Shown here: positions 49,963 to 60,866 of the stretch, in pieces
How the letters are laid out: every line of letters begins with the position of its first letter
Position numbering within the stretch: the first letter of the stretch is position 1
Assembly: GCA_963700395.1 (NCBI GenBank)
Contig: CAVOXI010000003.1
Location: forward strand, 124,001 to 188,000
Length of the DNA: 64,000 bases
From: Prado023 sp963700395
GTDB lineage: Bacteria; Actinomycetota; Actinomycetes; S36-B12; CAIYMF01
Reading direction: 5' to 3'
Position numbers and translations under genes: made by a program
The notes under the pieces: generated by a model
Seen by the model: only the letters and a program-made list of their open reading frames with translations
Told to the model about the DNA's origin: nothing
Databases searched by the model: none

Positions 49963-50803
49963 TCAGTCCATCGACTCCCGGAACGGGTGGGCGGGGTAGG
50001 TGCCCAGGATGCTGACCTCGTGGGAGAAGAACTCCAGCTCCTCGAGGGCGAACGCCAGCCCGCGGTCGGCCGGATGGCCGTCCACGTCGGCGTAGAACTG
50101 CGTTGCCGAGAAGTGGCCGTCGAGCATGTAGCTCTCCAGCTTGGTCATGTTGACCCCATTGGTCGCGAACCCGCCGAGCGCCTTGAACAGCGCAGCCGGC
50201 ACGTTGCGCACGCGGAACACCAGGGTCGTGATCAGGGGCTCGTCACCGGGCTCGATGTCCTCGGGCTCGCGGGCGAGGACGAGGAACCGCGTCGTGTTGT
50301 GGTCGGCGTCCTCGATGTTCTCGGCGAGGATCTCCAGGCCGTAGGTGCGGGCAGCCAGGGCGGATGCGATCGCGGCCCGCGAGACGTCGGCGACCTCGGC
50401 GACCTCACGCGCGGAGCCCGCGGTGTCGGCCGCGACGATCGGGGTCAGGCCCAGCCGGCGGACCGCGTCGCGGCACTGGCCAAGCGCCATCACGTGGCTC
50501 TCCACGGTGCGCAGGTCCTCGATCCGGGCGCCGGGCACGCCGAGCAGCTGGTGGCGGATCGGCAGGAAGTGCTCACCGACGATCGCCAGGCCCGCGACCG
50601 GCAGCAGGTGGTAGATGTCCGAGACCCGACCGGCCAAGCGAGTTCTCGATCGGGATCATCGCCAGGGGCGCGCTGCCGTCGGCGACGGCCGCGAAGACGT
50701 CCTCGAAGGTGGGGCACGGAAGCGGCGTCGCGCTCGGGTACACCTCGTTGATGGCGATGTGCGAGTTCGCGCCCATCTCGCCCTGGAAGGCCACGACGGT
50801 CAC
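49963..50803 (-). pseudogene. pheA: Prephenate dehydratase, frameshifted near 50637
   Basis: About 280 residues. Prephenate dehydratase makes phenylpyruvate for phenylalanine synthesis. GTG 50803 starts VTVVAFQGEMGANSHIAINE and runs to MIPIENSLG. The frame then shifts by one extra base so the conserved AGRVSDIYHLL continues. PDT blocks SHVMALGQCRD and NTTRFLVLARE follow, then an ACT domain for Phe feedback (TTLVFRVRNVPAALFKALGG, NMTKLESYMLD). All domains are complete on each side of the break, and the enzyme is normally essential for prototrophy, so the frameshift is probably an assembly error. The start overlaps the DUF4446 stop (GTGA). Confidence 0.9.
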
Positions 50804-51273
50804 TGTCCACTCCCCACTGCTGCATCGATCGCCTGCTGCTCCTCGGCGGTCAGGCTACCGTCGGGGATCCCGGCCGAGATCGTCCGCACGTACGTGCGCA
50901 CATCGGCCTTGCCCGACAGGGTCGTCAGGACCAGGCCCGATCGGGTGTCATCGAGAAGGGCCACGCTGTACGAGAGCCGGCCGCCGACGTCGGCGAACGC
51001 GTCGTAGCGCACCAGCGCGACGTGGCGCAGGGCGGTCGGATCCCGCGGGACGTGGGTGTCCGCGGCGTCGGCGCGCGCGGCGAGATCCTCCACCTGGGCG
51101 CGCAGGGCGGCGACCTCGGACAGCAGTCCCGCGGACTGCGCCCCGAGGCCCTCGACGGGGGCGATGTCCGGTCGGCGGGCCCATCGCCGGTTCGCGATCG
51201 TCGCCAGCACGATCCCGACGCTCGCCAGGGCGAGGGCGGCCAGCGCCACTGCGAAGCTCACGGCCGGGGGCAT
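50800..51273 (-). CDS. DUF4446-family protein
   Basis: 157 residues. A single N-terminal membrane helix (FAVALAALALASVGIVLATI) is followed by a short coiled coil (VAALRAQVEDLAARADA). The DUF4446 core is LRHVALVRYDAFADVGGRLS, then YSVALLDDTRSGLVLTTLSG, then YVRTISAG. Function is unknown; the family is widespread in Gram-positive bacteria as a membrane-anchored cytoplasmic domain. Its stop overlaps the pheA start, so they form a two-gene unit. Confidence 0.88.
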   Translation of the reverse strand: MPPAVSFAVALAALALASVGIVLATIANRRWARRPDIAPVEGLGAQSAGLLSEVAALRAQVEDLAARADAADTHVPRDPTALRHVALVRYDAFADVGGRLSYSVALLDDTRSGLVLTTLSGKADVRTYVRTISAGIPDGSLTAEEQQAIDAAVGSGQ

Positions 51274-51838
51274 GAACCGACAGGGTAGTCGCCCTGCGGC
51301 CCGGGGCAGAAAAGGGTTCGGACGCCACCGACGGGGGATGCAGTGACGTCCGAACTGGTTGAATGCTACGCCATCAGCGGATCGTCAACAACCGGCCGAG
51401 CGCAGGTACTGCGTGAATCCCGTCACATGATCGCGGTCCTTCCCGCCCGATCCCGGCATCACAGGAGAACCCTCACGAATCACACAGTTCGGCCACTGCC
51501 CCCCGGTGCCCCCGCCCCCGCGCCCCACCGTCGCCCCCGCGCGCCGCACCGTCGCCCCCGCGCCCCGCGCTCGCGCCCCCGCGCCTCCCGCGTCTCGGTG
51601 CCCACCGCCCTCCACCGTGGATCCGTCCGCTATTGGGTGGACCGATCTCGGATCCGTCCGCCCAAGCGAGCACGAACGCGCCGAGAAACGGACGAGTCGG
51701 CGGGCGGGATGGACGGCCGCGGGCGGCGGCGGGCTGGACGGCCGCGGGCGGGGCGGGGCGGCGGGCGGGATGGACGGACGGGGTCGGGGCGGCGGGGCGG
51801 GGCGGAGGGTCGCGGGCGGGGCGGGGGGCCGGGGAGCT
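51274..51838. other. 565-bp gene-free region, GC-rich and repetitive
   Basis: No gene is supported. The first 200 bp could carry the DUF4446-pheA promoter. From about 51490 the sequence is C-rich on the plus strand with repeated GCCCCCGCGCC units. Direct repeats of GGATCCGTCCGC lie at 51619-51630 and 51650-51661. From 51690 to 51836 G-rich imperfect tandem units of the type GGACGGCCGCGGGCGG follow, running up to the GDPD stop. Confidence 0.6.
51690..51836. repeat. Imperfect tandem GC repeats (GGGCGG-type)
   Basis: Several copies of GGACGGCCGCGGGCGG and GGCGGGCGGGATGGACGG are arranged in tandem. The tract is low complexity, likely prone to slippage and to assembly error, and may form G-quadruplexes on the plus strand. 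Confidence 0.6.
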
Positions 51839-52708
51839 CTACGACGGCTCCCGGACGGCTCTCGATACGTCGCCCGGGCGGTTGGTGATGACCGCTGCCA
51901 CTCCGAGCTCGCGGCACAGCGCCACGTCCTCGGGCTCGTCGACGGTCCAGACGTAGAGCTGGCCGCCGAGGCGACGCACGCGCGCGGCGTAGCTGGGATG
52001 CGCCCGGAGGATGGCGATGTCCGGTCCGGCGATCGTGGCACCGAACGGCAGGTCGCCGGCGCGCATCCGCAGCGGGACGCGGTCCATCAGGAACACCCGC
52101 GGCACGCCGGGGGCCAGGGTCCGGAACCGACGGACGGCCTGGGCGGAGAACGACATCACCCGGACCGGGTGCGGGCCCTCGCGCGCCGGGTTCGCCAGGC
52201 CGAACCGGCGCAGCTGCGCCACGACGGCCTGCTCGACCCAGCCGGCGTAACGGGTCGGGTGCTTGGTCTCGATCGCCAGGAGTATGGGCCGCGGGCTGCT
52301 GGTGACCAGCTCGAGCAGGGTGGGCAGGGTGAGGATCCCGCCCGACGGGTCGGAGAGCACGTCCTCCCCGGGCCAGGACTCGAGGCGTCGGTCAGCCAAC
52401 CGTCGCTCGCGCATCGGCCGCCGGGCAGGGCGCGGTCCCTCCTGCTGCGTCCAGGACTCGAAGTCATGGCGCCGCAGGTCGGCGAGGGTCTTGGTGGAGA
52501 CCACGCCCCAGCCGTCGCTCGTCCTGTCGATCCGTCGATCGTGCACGAGCACGAGGTGGCCGTCGGCGGTGAGGCGCACGTCGCACTCCAGCCCGTCGGC
52601 GCCCTGCTCGATGGCCAGCTCGTAGGCAGCCAGGGTGTGCTCCGCGCGCAGGGCACTGGCGCCCCGGTGGGCGATCACCAGGGGATGGCCGGACACGGGC
52701 CCCAGCAT
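51839..52708 (-). CDS. Glycerophosphodiester phosphodiesterase
   Basis: 289 residues, no signal peptide. The GDPD catalytic motifs are VIAHRGASALRAEHTLAAY (His-Arg and the Glu), GLECDVRLTADGHLVLVHDR (metal Glu/Asp and His), and ILLAIETKHPTRYAGW (Glu). It hydrolyses glycerophosphodiesters to sn-glycerol-3-phosphate and an alcohol. It ends in the GC-repeat region. It is on the same strand as the FAD oxidase, 47 bp downstream of it. Confidence 0.93.
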   Translation of the reverse strand: MLGPVSGHPLVIAHRGASALRAEHTLAAYELAIEQGADGLECDVRLTADGHLVLVHDRRIDRTSDGWGVVSTKTLADLRRHDFESWTQQEGPRPARRPMRERRLADRRLESWPGEDVLSDPSGGILTLPTLLELVTSSPRPILLAIETKHPTRYAGWVEQAVVAQLRRFGLANPAREGPHPVRVMSFSAQAVRRFRTLAPGVPRVFLMDRVPLRMRAGDLPFGATIAGPDIAILRAHPSYAARVRRLGGQLYVWTVDEPEDVALCRELGVAAVITNRPGDVSRAVREPS

Positions 52709-52755
52709 GCACGTTGCCCCGCCCCGCCGCGCGCTGTGCAGCGCGATCGAAGCCG

Positions 52756-54328
52756 TCAGGTCGGACCGGTGGACCCAGTGGGGTCGGCGTCGACGGGCTG
52801 GGCCCCGGAGGCGAGGAGCACCTCGTGGAGCAGCACCCCCGGGTTGAGCGAACCATCGGGATCGACCGTGGACTTGATCCGGCGCATCCAGTCGATCTGC
52901 TCCTCGGACCGGGCCAGGTGCAGGTGCGCGGCCTTCATCCGGCCGATGCCGTGCTCTGCGCTGATGCTTCCACCGAGGGCCGCCACCGCCTCGAGGATCC
53001 GATCCGCGACGTCGTCCTCCGCACCCACCAGCTGCACATGCAGGTTGCCGTCGAGGGCGTGGCCGAAGAACCCCACCCAGGGAAGGGCGTCGCCGCCTGG
53101 GTCAGGGGAACCCCTCCCGGTGTTGCGACCACCTCCCGCGACCTGCTCGCGCCCGGCCTGCGCCACCACGGCGCGGACCCCAGCCACCGCCGCATCCAGG
53201 TCGCGCAGGCGGAGGCTCACGTCGAGCTTCACCAGCCCCCCGAGGTCCGCTGGCCCCGACGGCCCCGACACCCCCGGCAGGTTCGAGTAGATCTCGGTCT
53301 GGCGCTCGCGCAACGCCCACAGCCGCTGTCGCTGAGCGGGGTCTGTGGCCACGGCAACCACTCGTTCGGAGACCTCCCCGAAGCTCTCCGCGGTGCCGCC
53401 GTCGGCCACCTCGAGGAGCAGCAACCAGCCAGAGCCGGGCGGCAACGGGTCGGGCTGGCCGAGCACGGACGCGGCACGCGACACTCCTTCGGCATCGACG
53501 ACCTCCGCTGCGAGCAGCGTCGGCTCGCCCCGCCTGGACCAGCCGGGCGCACCGGACCGCCTCCGCCAGGTCAGGGACCGCCAGCAGCGCGACCGAGGAC
53601 TCCCTCGGCCGCGGATGCAGGGCGACCTCGACCTCCGTGACGACCCCGAGCGTCCCCTCGCTGCCGACGATCAACGTCGTCAGGTCATAGCCGCAGTTGT
53701 CCTTGCGCGGGCGGTTGACCGTGCGCACGACCCGACCGTCGGCGAGCACAGCCGTCAGCCCGCGAACCTGCTCGCGCATCATGCCGTAGGCGCAGACACC
53801 CAGCCCGCCGGCGTTGGTGGCGACCATCCCTCCGACGGTGGCGGAGTCCCGGGCGGCGAGATCGACACCGAAGTGCAGGTCCGCGGCCCGGGCAAGCGCG
53901 GCAAGGGCGGAGGCCGTGACACCCGCGCCGACCACCACCGTCCGCTCCAGATGGTCCACCGGCTCCACCCGGTCCAGCCCAGTGGTGAGCAGGAGAAGGG
54001 CCGGCCGATCAGGAACCGAGCCACCGACGAGTCCCGTGTTCCCACCCTGGACCTGCACGGCGACCCCCGACGACCGCGCCGCCACGAGGACGGCGGCGAC
54101 CTGCTCGGTCGTGTTCGGCCGGACCGCCCCGACGGCCGGGCCGCTCCAGCGCCCTGTCCAGTCGATGCAGTGCCCCGCGAGGACGTCCGGGTCGGTCGTC
54201 AGGGGGATCCCGTGCGCCGACAGGGCCTCGACCAGCGCGGGCGGCAGGCCAACGTGGGCCTGCCCCCCGTCGACAGGACCGGGGCCGGGCCGACAGGTCC
54301 TCTCCGTCGGATGGTGCGACGTGCTCAC
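52756..54328 (-). pseudogene. FAD-binding oxidase, GlcD/D-lactate dehydrogenase-like, frameshifted near 53540
   Basis: About 524 residues. FAD_binding_4 domain: GVAVQVQGGNTGLVGGSVPD and ADLHFGVDLAARDSATVGGM; the ATNAGGLGVCAYGMMREQVR and NCGYDLTTLIVGSEGTLGVV blocks follow. After DLAEAVRCARLVQ the frame changes, so the C-terminal FAD-oxidase_C domain reads WLLLLEVADGG and GFFGHALDGNLHVQLVG (His), ending GGSISAEHGIGRMKAAHLHL. It should oxidise a 2-hydroxy acid such as glycolate or D-lactate. GTG 54328 is taken as the start. One extra or two lost bases explain the break. Confidence 0.87.
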
Positions 54329-54650
54329 GGGGAGATCCTGCCCACGCCGCGCGGAGGGCCTTCGGGGACGGCCAGCAGCGTCATGACGCAAGCGTACGAG
54401 TGGTCCCCCTCGCAACGACGTCCATGGCAATCGCTGGCGAGTGGCCGCAGCGGCGTCGCGACCACACCCAGCGGGGTGCGGTGCACCCCCGCAGGCCCGC
54501 GTGGAAGCACCCGCGCAGGCCCCCGCCGAACACGCCCGGAAGGACTCCCGGCCGGGTCGGCGCCACCGCGCGTCGGCTGCGCCGTGCTGTCAGGATGGCA
54601 GGCATGCACGGCGGGACTCGTCGTGCTGTCGAACGAGGAGGAGCCCTTCA

Positions 54651-55679
<1,029 letters not shown>

Positions 55680-55705
55680 CCAGCCGGCGCCACGGGCGCA
55701 CGGAG

Positions 55706-55737
55706 ACGCGGCGCTCCCTCCACAGGGGGCGCCGCGT
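55706..55737 (+). terminator. Probable terminator of fba
   Basis: A hairpin with CGCGGCGC-containing arms and a loop of CCTCCACA-type bases begins about 27 bp after the fba stop. The arms match in 11 of 12 positions. The downstream T-run is weak. Confidence 0.55.
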
Positions 55738-55761
55738 TCGCGTGCTCCCGTCCCCTTGCCT

Positions 55762-55802
55762 GAGTCACCGATCCTGCAACAAGAGTGCTCGGTCGATGAC
55801 AC
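55762..55802. repeat. 41-bp palindromic element, copy C
   Basis: Arms GAGTCACCGATC and GGTCGATGACAC are a less perfect inverted pair (10 of 12 as complements) around a 17-bp centre. It lies 71 bp before the DUF559 gene start. Same size and orientation of centre as copies A and B. Confidence 0.7.
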
Positions 55803-55872
55803 GAGGACGGCGCGCTCGTCGCCCTGTGGATGGCCGTTCGGCGCATTCGGGTTCCGCCGCAAGAATCGCGCC

Positions 55873-56826
55873 ATGGGTCCCCGGCTCACACCAGCGGCAC
55901 GCGGCCTCCTGCTGGAACAGCGGGGGCTCATCGCCGACTGGCAGTCGGCAGGAGTCGGCCTGTCCCGTCGGACCCTCCTGCGCGCCACCGGGAATGGGTG
56001 GGAGCAGCACGGACTGCGCGTCTTCAGCGACCGTGGCGGGGATCTCACCGCCGCCCAACTGCGAATGGCCGGCCTCCTGGAGGCCGGTCCTGGTGCCCTG
56101 CTCACCGGGTGCAGCGCCCTGACCGAGTCCGGGTGGTCGGGTGCCGGCGACCACGTGGATGTCCTGGTCCCGCGCAGTTCGCGGGGCCTGCGCCGGACGC
56201 GGCTGCAGTGGCTGCGACTGCACCTGCGCGAGGAGCTTCCCGAGCGCAGGGGAGTACCGGCACGGGCACCCGGCGCGACCGCGGCAGTCGACGCGTGCAC
56301 GTGGGCCAGGACCTCGCGCGAAGTCCTGCTGATCGTCGTCAGCTCGGCGCAGCAGGGCCTGACCTCAGCCCGAGGTCTGCACCGCGAGGTCAACGGGCGC
56401 CGGCGGCTGCCCCATCGCAGGTGGATCGAGGAGGCTCTGCGCGCCCTGACGGACGGCGCGCAGAGCACCCACGAGGCCGACTTCCTGCGCGAATGCCGGC
56501 GTCGCGGGCTGCCCAAGCCCCGGATGCAGACAGGCCGGATCGATGCTCTCGGGGGCCGGCGCCGGACCGATGCCGAGTTCCACCTGCCTGATGGCCGCCT
56601 TCTGATCGTGGAGATCGACGGCGTGGGACACCTCACGGTCGACTCGTGGCACGCGGACCTCGCCCGGCACAACGCGCTCACTGCCTCGACCGGCGCGCTC
56701 ACCCTGCGCGTCACCGGATGGGAGATCCGCAATGACCCCTGCCGATTCTTCGATCTCCTGACCCCCTTGGTGCTCGGCGACGGCCGCTATGTCATCGATC
56801 CAGCAATCCAACTGCGTGATCGATGA
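55873..56826 (+). CDS. DUF559/VSR-like endonuclease-fold protein with AbiEi-like N-terminal region
   Basis: 317 residues. The N-terminal 90 residues resemble the winged-helix/AbiEi-type domain found on many actinobacterial DUF559 proteins (VGLSRRTLLRATGNGWEQHG, GPGALLTGCSALTESGW). The C-terminal part (about 215-305) looks like a PD-(D/E)XK/VSR endonuclease: RTDAEFHLPDGRLLIVEIDG with the acidic residues and Ile-Glu motif, then HLTVDSWHADLARHNALTAS. ATG 55873 is chosen over the frame opening at 55756 because the latter crosses palindrome C. The stop codon is inside palindrome B at 56824-56826. The gene thus lies between two copies of one element. Function unknown. Confidence 0.75.
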   Translation: MGPRLTPAARGLLLEQRGLIADWQSAGVGLSRRTLLRATGNGWEQHGLRVFSDRGGDLTAAQLRMAGLLEAGPGALLTGCSALTESGWSGAGDHVDVLVPRSSRGLRRTRLQWLRLHLREELPERRGVPARAPGATAAVDACTWARTSREVLLIVVSSAQQGLTSARGLHREVNGRRRLPHRRWIEEALRALTDGAQSTHEADFLRECRRRGLPKPRMQTGRIDALGGRRRTDAEFHLPDGRLLIVEIDGVGHLTVDSWHADLARHNALTASTGALTLRVTGWEIRNDPCRFFDLLTPLVLGDGRYVIDPAIQLRDR

Positions 56827-56829
56827 CAG
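56789..56829. repeat. 41-bp palindromic element, copy B
   Basis: Arms ATGTCATCGATC and GATCGATGACAG, inner 11 bp perfectly complementary, around a 17-bp centre close to that of copy A. It contains the last 12 codons and the stop of the DUF559 gene and lies 107 bp before purA. Confidence 0.8.
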
Positions 56830-56935
56830 AGCGCGTCGGTGGCACGATCGCGGCGGTAGTGTGTGGAGGCACCACCGCCGCGGGGGTGCGGGTTCCGTGC
56901 GCCCGGACGGCGCGCGCCTATGGGTGGAGGCACCT

Positions 56936-58222
<1,287 letters not shown>

Positions 58223-58237
58223 GCCGATAACGGGGGC

Positions 58238-59524
58238 ATGCGCACTGCTCGCCTCGTCACGCACGTCCTCGTCGCCGGCACCCTGGTCCTCGCCGCCGCA
58301 ACTCCCGCCCTGGCTCAGGGCATGCCCCGGGCCGCCGGGAGCCCTGGCACGGTGACAGTCCCCGGCGTGGTGTCGGCCAGCGGGCAGCAGGTCTCGCTGT
58401 CCAGCGGCGCGGCTTTCGCCCCCGGGTCGAGGGTCGCGCGGTTCAAGACCGTCAACGCCTGCACGCGCGACTACTACATGATCCGCTCCTGGATGGAGAA
58501 CTTCGAGGCCGCCGGCGGTGGCACGCTCACGCTCGCACCGGGCACCTACCGGATCCCGAGCACCATCTACGTCCCGTCGAACACCACCATCGCGCTGTCC
58601 GCGGGCACGACCCTGGTCAAGACCAACCGGACCTGCACGAAGAAGTTCAAGGCCGCGTCGTCGATGTTCATGCTGGTGCCCCCGTCGCTGGGCAAGCGCC
58701 GCGGCGCGGTCGGCGGGTACGGCGGGGCGTCCAACATCGCGATCGTGGGTGCGGGTGGGGGCCAGTCCGTGATCGACCTCGCGGGCATCCGCAACTCCCT
58801 GGGGATCATCGCCGGGCACAACCAGGGCGTCCGGATCGAGGGGATCCGCTTCACGAACATGAACAACAACCACTTCATCGAGATGGACGCCAACGCCAAC
58901 TCGGTGATCCGGGGCAACGAGTTCCTGGGCGCCACCGGCAACACCCGCATGTCCGCGGAGGCCGTCAACCTCGACACCCCCGACGCGATGACCGACGGGT
59001 TCGGCTCGATCTGGAGCAACCTGGACCGCACCGCGAACCTCAACGTCCTCGTCGAGGGCAACGTGTTCGCCAACATGGTCAGGGGCGTGGGCACGCACAA
59101 CTTCTCCGGGGGGCAGTACCACACGGGGATCGCCGTCGTGGGCAACACGTTCACCGGGATGCGCAACGACGCCATCCGGGTCATGAACTGGCGGGACTCG
59201 GCGATCATCGGCAACACGTTCGACGGCGTCTGGTGCCCGAGCCACGGCAACGACTGCCGCGGGATCCTGGCCAGCGGTGCGGAGAACCTGACGGTGCGCG
59301 ACAACGTCTTCGCGAACATGGCCCGCGCGATGCAGTTCATGCCGTGGGCGAACGCCGGGAAGGCCGCCGCCTACGGCGTGACCTACAACGCCCTGACCGA
59401 CAACAACCTGCTCGACCTGGCCTCGAACATCGCCGGTCCGGGGCTGCAACGTCCCGAGGCGATCATCAACCCCGAGTTCCGGGTGTTCTGGCCCGCCGGC
59501 CTCGTGCGGTTCTCCGGCTTCTGA
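58238..59524 (+). CDS. Secreted right-handed parallel beta-helix protein
   Basis: 428 residues. Signal peptide 1-27: VTHVLVAGTLVLAAATPALA before a cleavable AQG. The body has a parallel beta-helix (pectate-lyase-like) pattern with many N-rich turns: GGTLTLAPGTYRIPS, GIRFTNMNNNHFIEMDA, VLVEGNVFANM, IAVVGNTFTGMRNDAIRV and ENLTVRDNVFANMARAMQFM. Carbohydrate lyase or hydrolase activity is typical of the fold, but catalytic residues cannot be assigned. It starts 15 bp after purA, with no terminator between, so readthrough is possible though functionally unrelated. Confidence 0.87.
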   Translation: MRTARLVTHVLVAGTLVLAAATPALAQGMPRAAGSPGTVTVPGVVSASGQQVSLSSGAAFAPGSRVARFKTVNACTRDYYMIRSWMENFEAAGGGTLTLAPGTYRIPSTIYVPSNTTIALSAGTTLVKTNRTCTKKFKAASSMFMLVPPSLGKRRGAVGGYGGASNIAIVGAGGGQSVIDLAGIRNSLGIIAGHNQGVRIEGIRFTNMNNNHFIEMDANANSVIRGNEFLGATGNTRMSAEAVNLDTPDAMTDGFGSIWSNLDRTANLNVLVEGNVFANMVRGVGTHNFSGGQYHTGIAVVGNTFTGMRNDAIRVMNWRDSAIIGNTFDGVWCPSHGNDCRGILASGAENLTVRDNVFANMARAMQFMPWANAGKAAAYGVTYNALTDNNLLDLASNIAGPGLQRPEAIINPEFRVFWPAGLVRFSGF

Positions 59525-59563
59525 TCCGTCCCGATGCCCGGGGCGGGATGCCCCGCACGCCGG

Positions 59564-59569
59564 TACCGT
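59564..59569 (+). promoter_or_regulatory. -10 box of flavin oxidoreductase gene, leaderless spacing
   Basis: TACCGT is followed by seven bases and ATG 59577. Confidence 0.5.
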
Positions 59570-59576
59570 GGCGCCC

Positions 59577-60647
59577 ATGACGCACCTGTTCTCGCCCCTT
59601 GACCTGCGCGGCACCCACCTGCGCAACCGGATCATGGTCTCCCCGATGTGCCAGTACTCGGTGGAGGACGAGAGCGGCGTCCCCACGCCCTGGCACCTGG
59701 TCCACCTCGGGGGCCTGGCCCGCGGCGGGGCCGCGCTGGTGATGGCCGAGGCCACCTCGGTGGTGCCCGAGGGGCGGATCAGCCCGCAGGACACGGGACT
59801 GTGGTCCGACGAGCAGATGCGCGCGTGGGAGCCGATCGTCGCGTTCATCCACGGCCAGGGGGCGCTCGCCGGGATCCAGCTGGCGCACGCGGGGAACAAG
59901 GCCTCGACCTACCGGCCGTGGAGCGGACGCGGCAGCGTGCCGCTGGCCGAGGGCGGCTGGCCGACGGTCGGCCCGAGCAGCACGGGCTACCCGGGCTACG
60001 CACCCCCACGCGCCCTGTCGACCGACGAGCTCCCCGGCGTCGTGAGTGCCTTTGTGGCGGCCGCCAACCGCGCCCTGTCCGCGGGATTCGACACCATCGA
60101 GGTGCATGCGGCGCACGGCTACCTGCTGCACCAGTTCCTCTCCCCGCTGTCCAACGACCGGACCGACGAGTACGGCGGCGACCTGGCCGGCCGCGCCAGG
60201 CTCCTGCTCGAGGTCGTCACCGCGGTGCGGGCGGCCTGGCCGGAGGACCGGGCGCTGCTCGTCAGGATCAGTGCGACCGACTGGGTCACCGGCGGGCACG
60301 CCCTCGACGACAGCGTCATCGTGGCCGACTGGCTGCGCGGCCTCGGCGTGGACCTCATCGACGTCTCCAGCGGCGGCGTGAGCCCGCAGCAGGACATCAC
60401 GCCCGGACCGGGTTACCAGGTGGAGATGGCGGCACGGATCCGACACGAGGCCGGGATCCCCACCGCCGCGGTCGGGATGATCACCGACCCCGCGCAGGCC
60501 GAGGCGATCCTGGCCGACGGCGCTGCGGACGTGGTCGCGCTGGCGCGGGTGCTCCTGCGCGATCCGCAGTGGCCGCTGCGCGCCGCCCACGAGCTCGGCG
60601 CCGAGGCCCCGTGGCCCCCGCAGCTGCTGCGCGGCCGGTTCACCTGA
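59577..60647 (+). CDS. NADH:flavin oxidoreductase/OYE-family ene-reductase (YqjM-like)
   Basis: 356 residues, FMN TIM-barrel. RNRIMVSPMCQYSVEDESGV has the YqjM-type Cys/Tyr site, and GIQLAHAGNKAS follows. IEVHAAHGYLLHQFLSPLSN carries the substrate His pair, with NDRTDEYGGDLAGRARLLLE after it. VDLIDVSSGGVSPQQ and VALARVLLRDPQWPLRAA bind the FMN phosphate. It would reduce activated alkenes with NAD(P)H. ATG 59577 is preferred to the GTG three codons upstream because of the leaderless -10 box. Confidence 0.93.
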   Translation: MTHLFSPLDLRGTHLRNRIMVSPMCQYSVEDESGVPTPWHLVHLGGLARGGAALVMAEATSVVPEGRISPQDTGLWSDEQMRAWEPIVAFIHGQGALAGIQLAHAGNKASTYRPWSGRGSVPLAEGGWPTVGPSSTGYPGYAPPRALSTDELPGVVSAFVAAANRALSAGFDTIEVHAAHGYLLHQFLSPLSNDRTDEYGGDLAGRARLLLEVVTAVRAAWPEDRALLVRISATDWVTGGHALDDSVIVADWLRGLGVDLIDVSSGGVSPQQDITPGPGYQVEMAARIRHEAGIPTAAVGMITDPAQAEAILADGAADVVALARVLLRDPQWPLRAAHELGAEAPWPPQLLRGRFT

Positions 60648-60741
60648 CCCCCGGCTCCGGACCCCGCGCAGCTCCGCGGGCCGATCGGGTCCTCCGACCG
60701 CGCCCACTCCCGCGATGCGGCCGCATGGCCCGGACCGCCCG

Positions 60742-60776
60742 GGACCTGTGTCCGCGAACCGTCCGGACCTACGTCC
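60742..60776. promoter_or_regulatory. Tandem GGAC-N4-GTCC sites upstream of pntA
   Basis: GGACCTGTGTCC (60742-60753) and GGACCTACGTCC (60765-60776) are 23 bp apart, close to two helical turns. Each has GGAC/GTCC arms. The layout resembles tandem boxes for a dimeric response regulator of the NarL/DosR type, 91-125 bp before pntA. The rest of the 219-bp gap shows no gene. Confidence 0.4.
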
Positions 60777-60866
60777 TGACCTCCGCCGTGGGGCCTCACC
60801 CGTGTGCAGAGCCCCACTCCCGAGGAGGTAGGTTCGGCCACGACCGCTTCGGCGAGAGGAAGAGTC

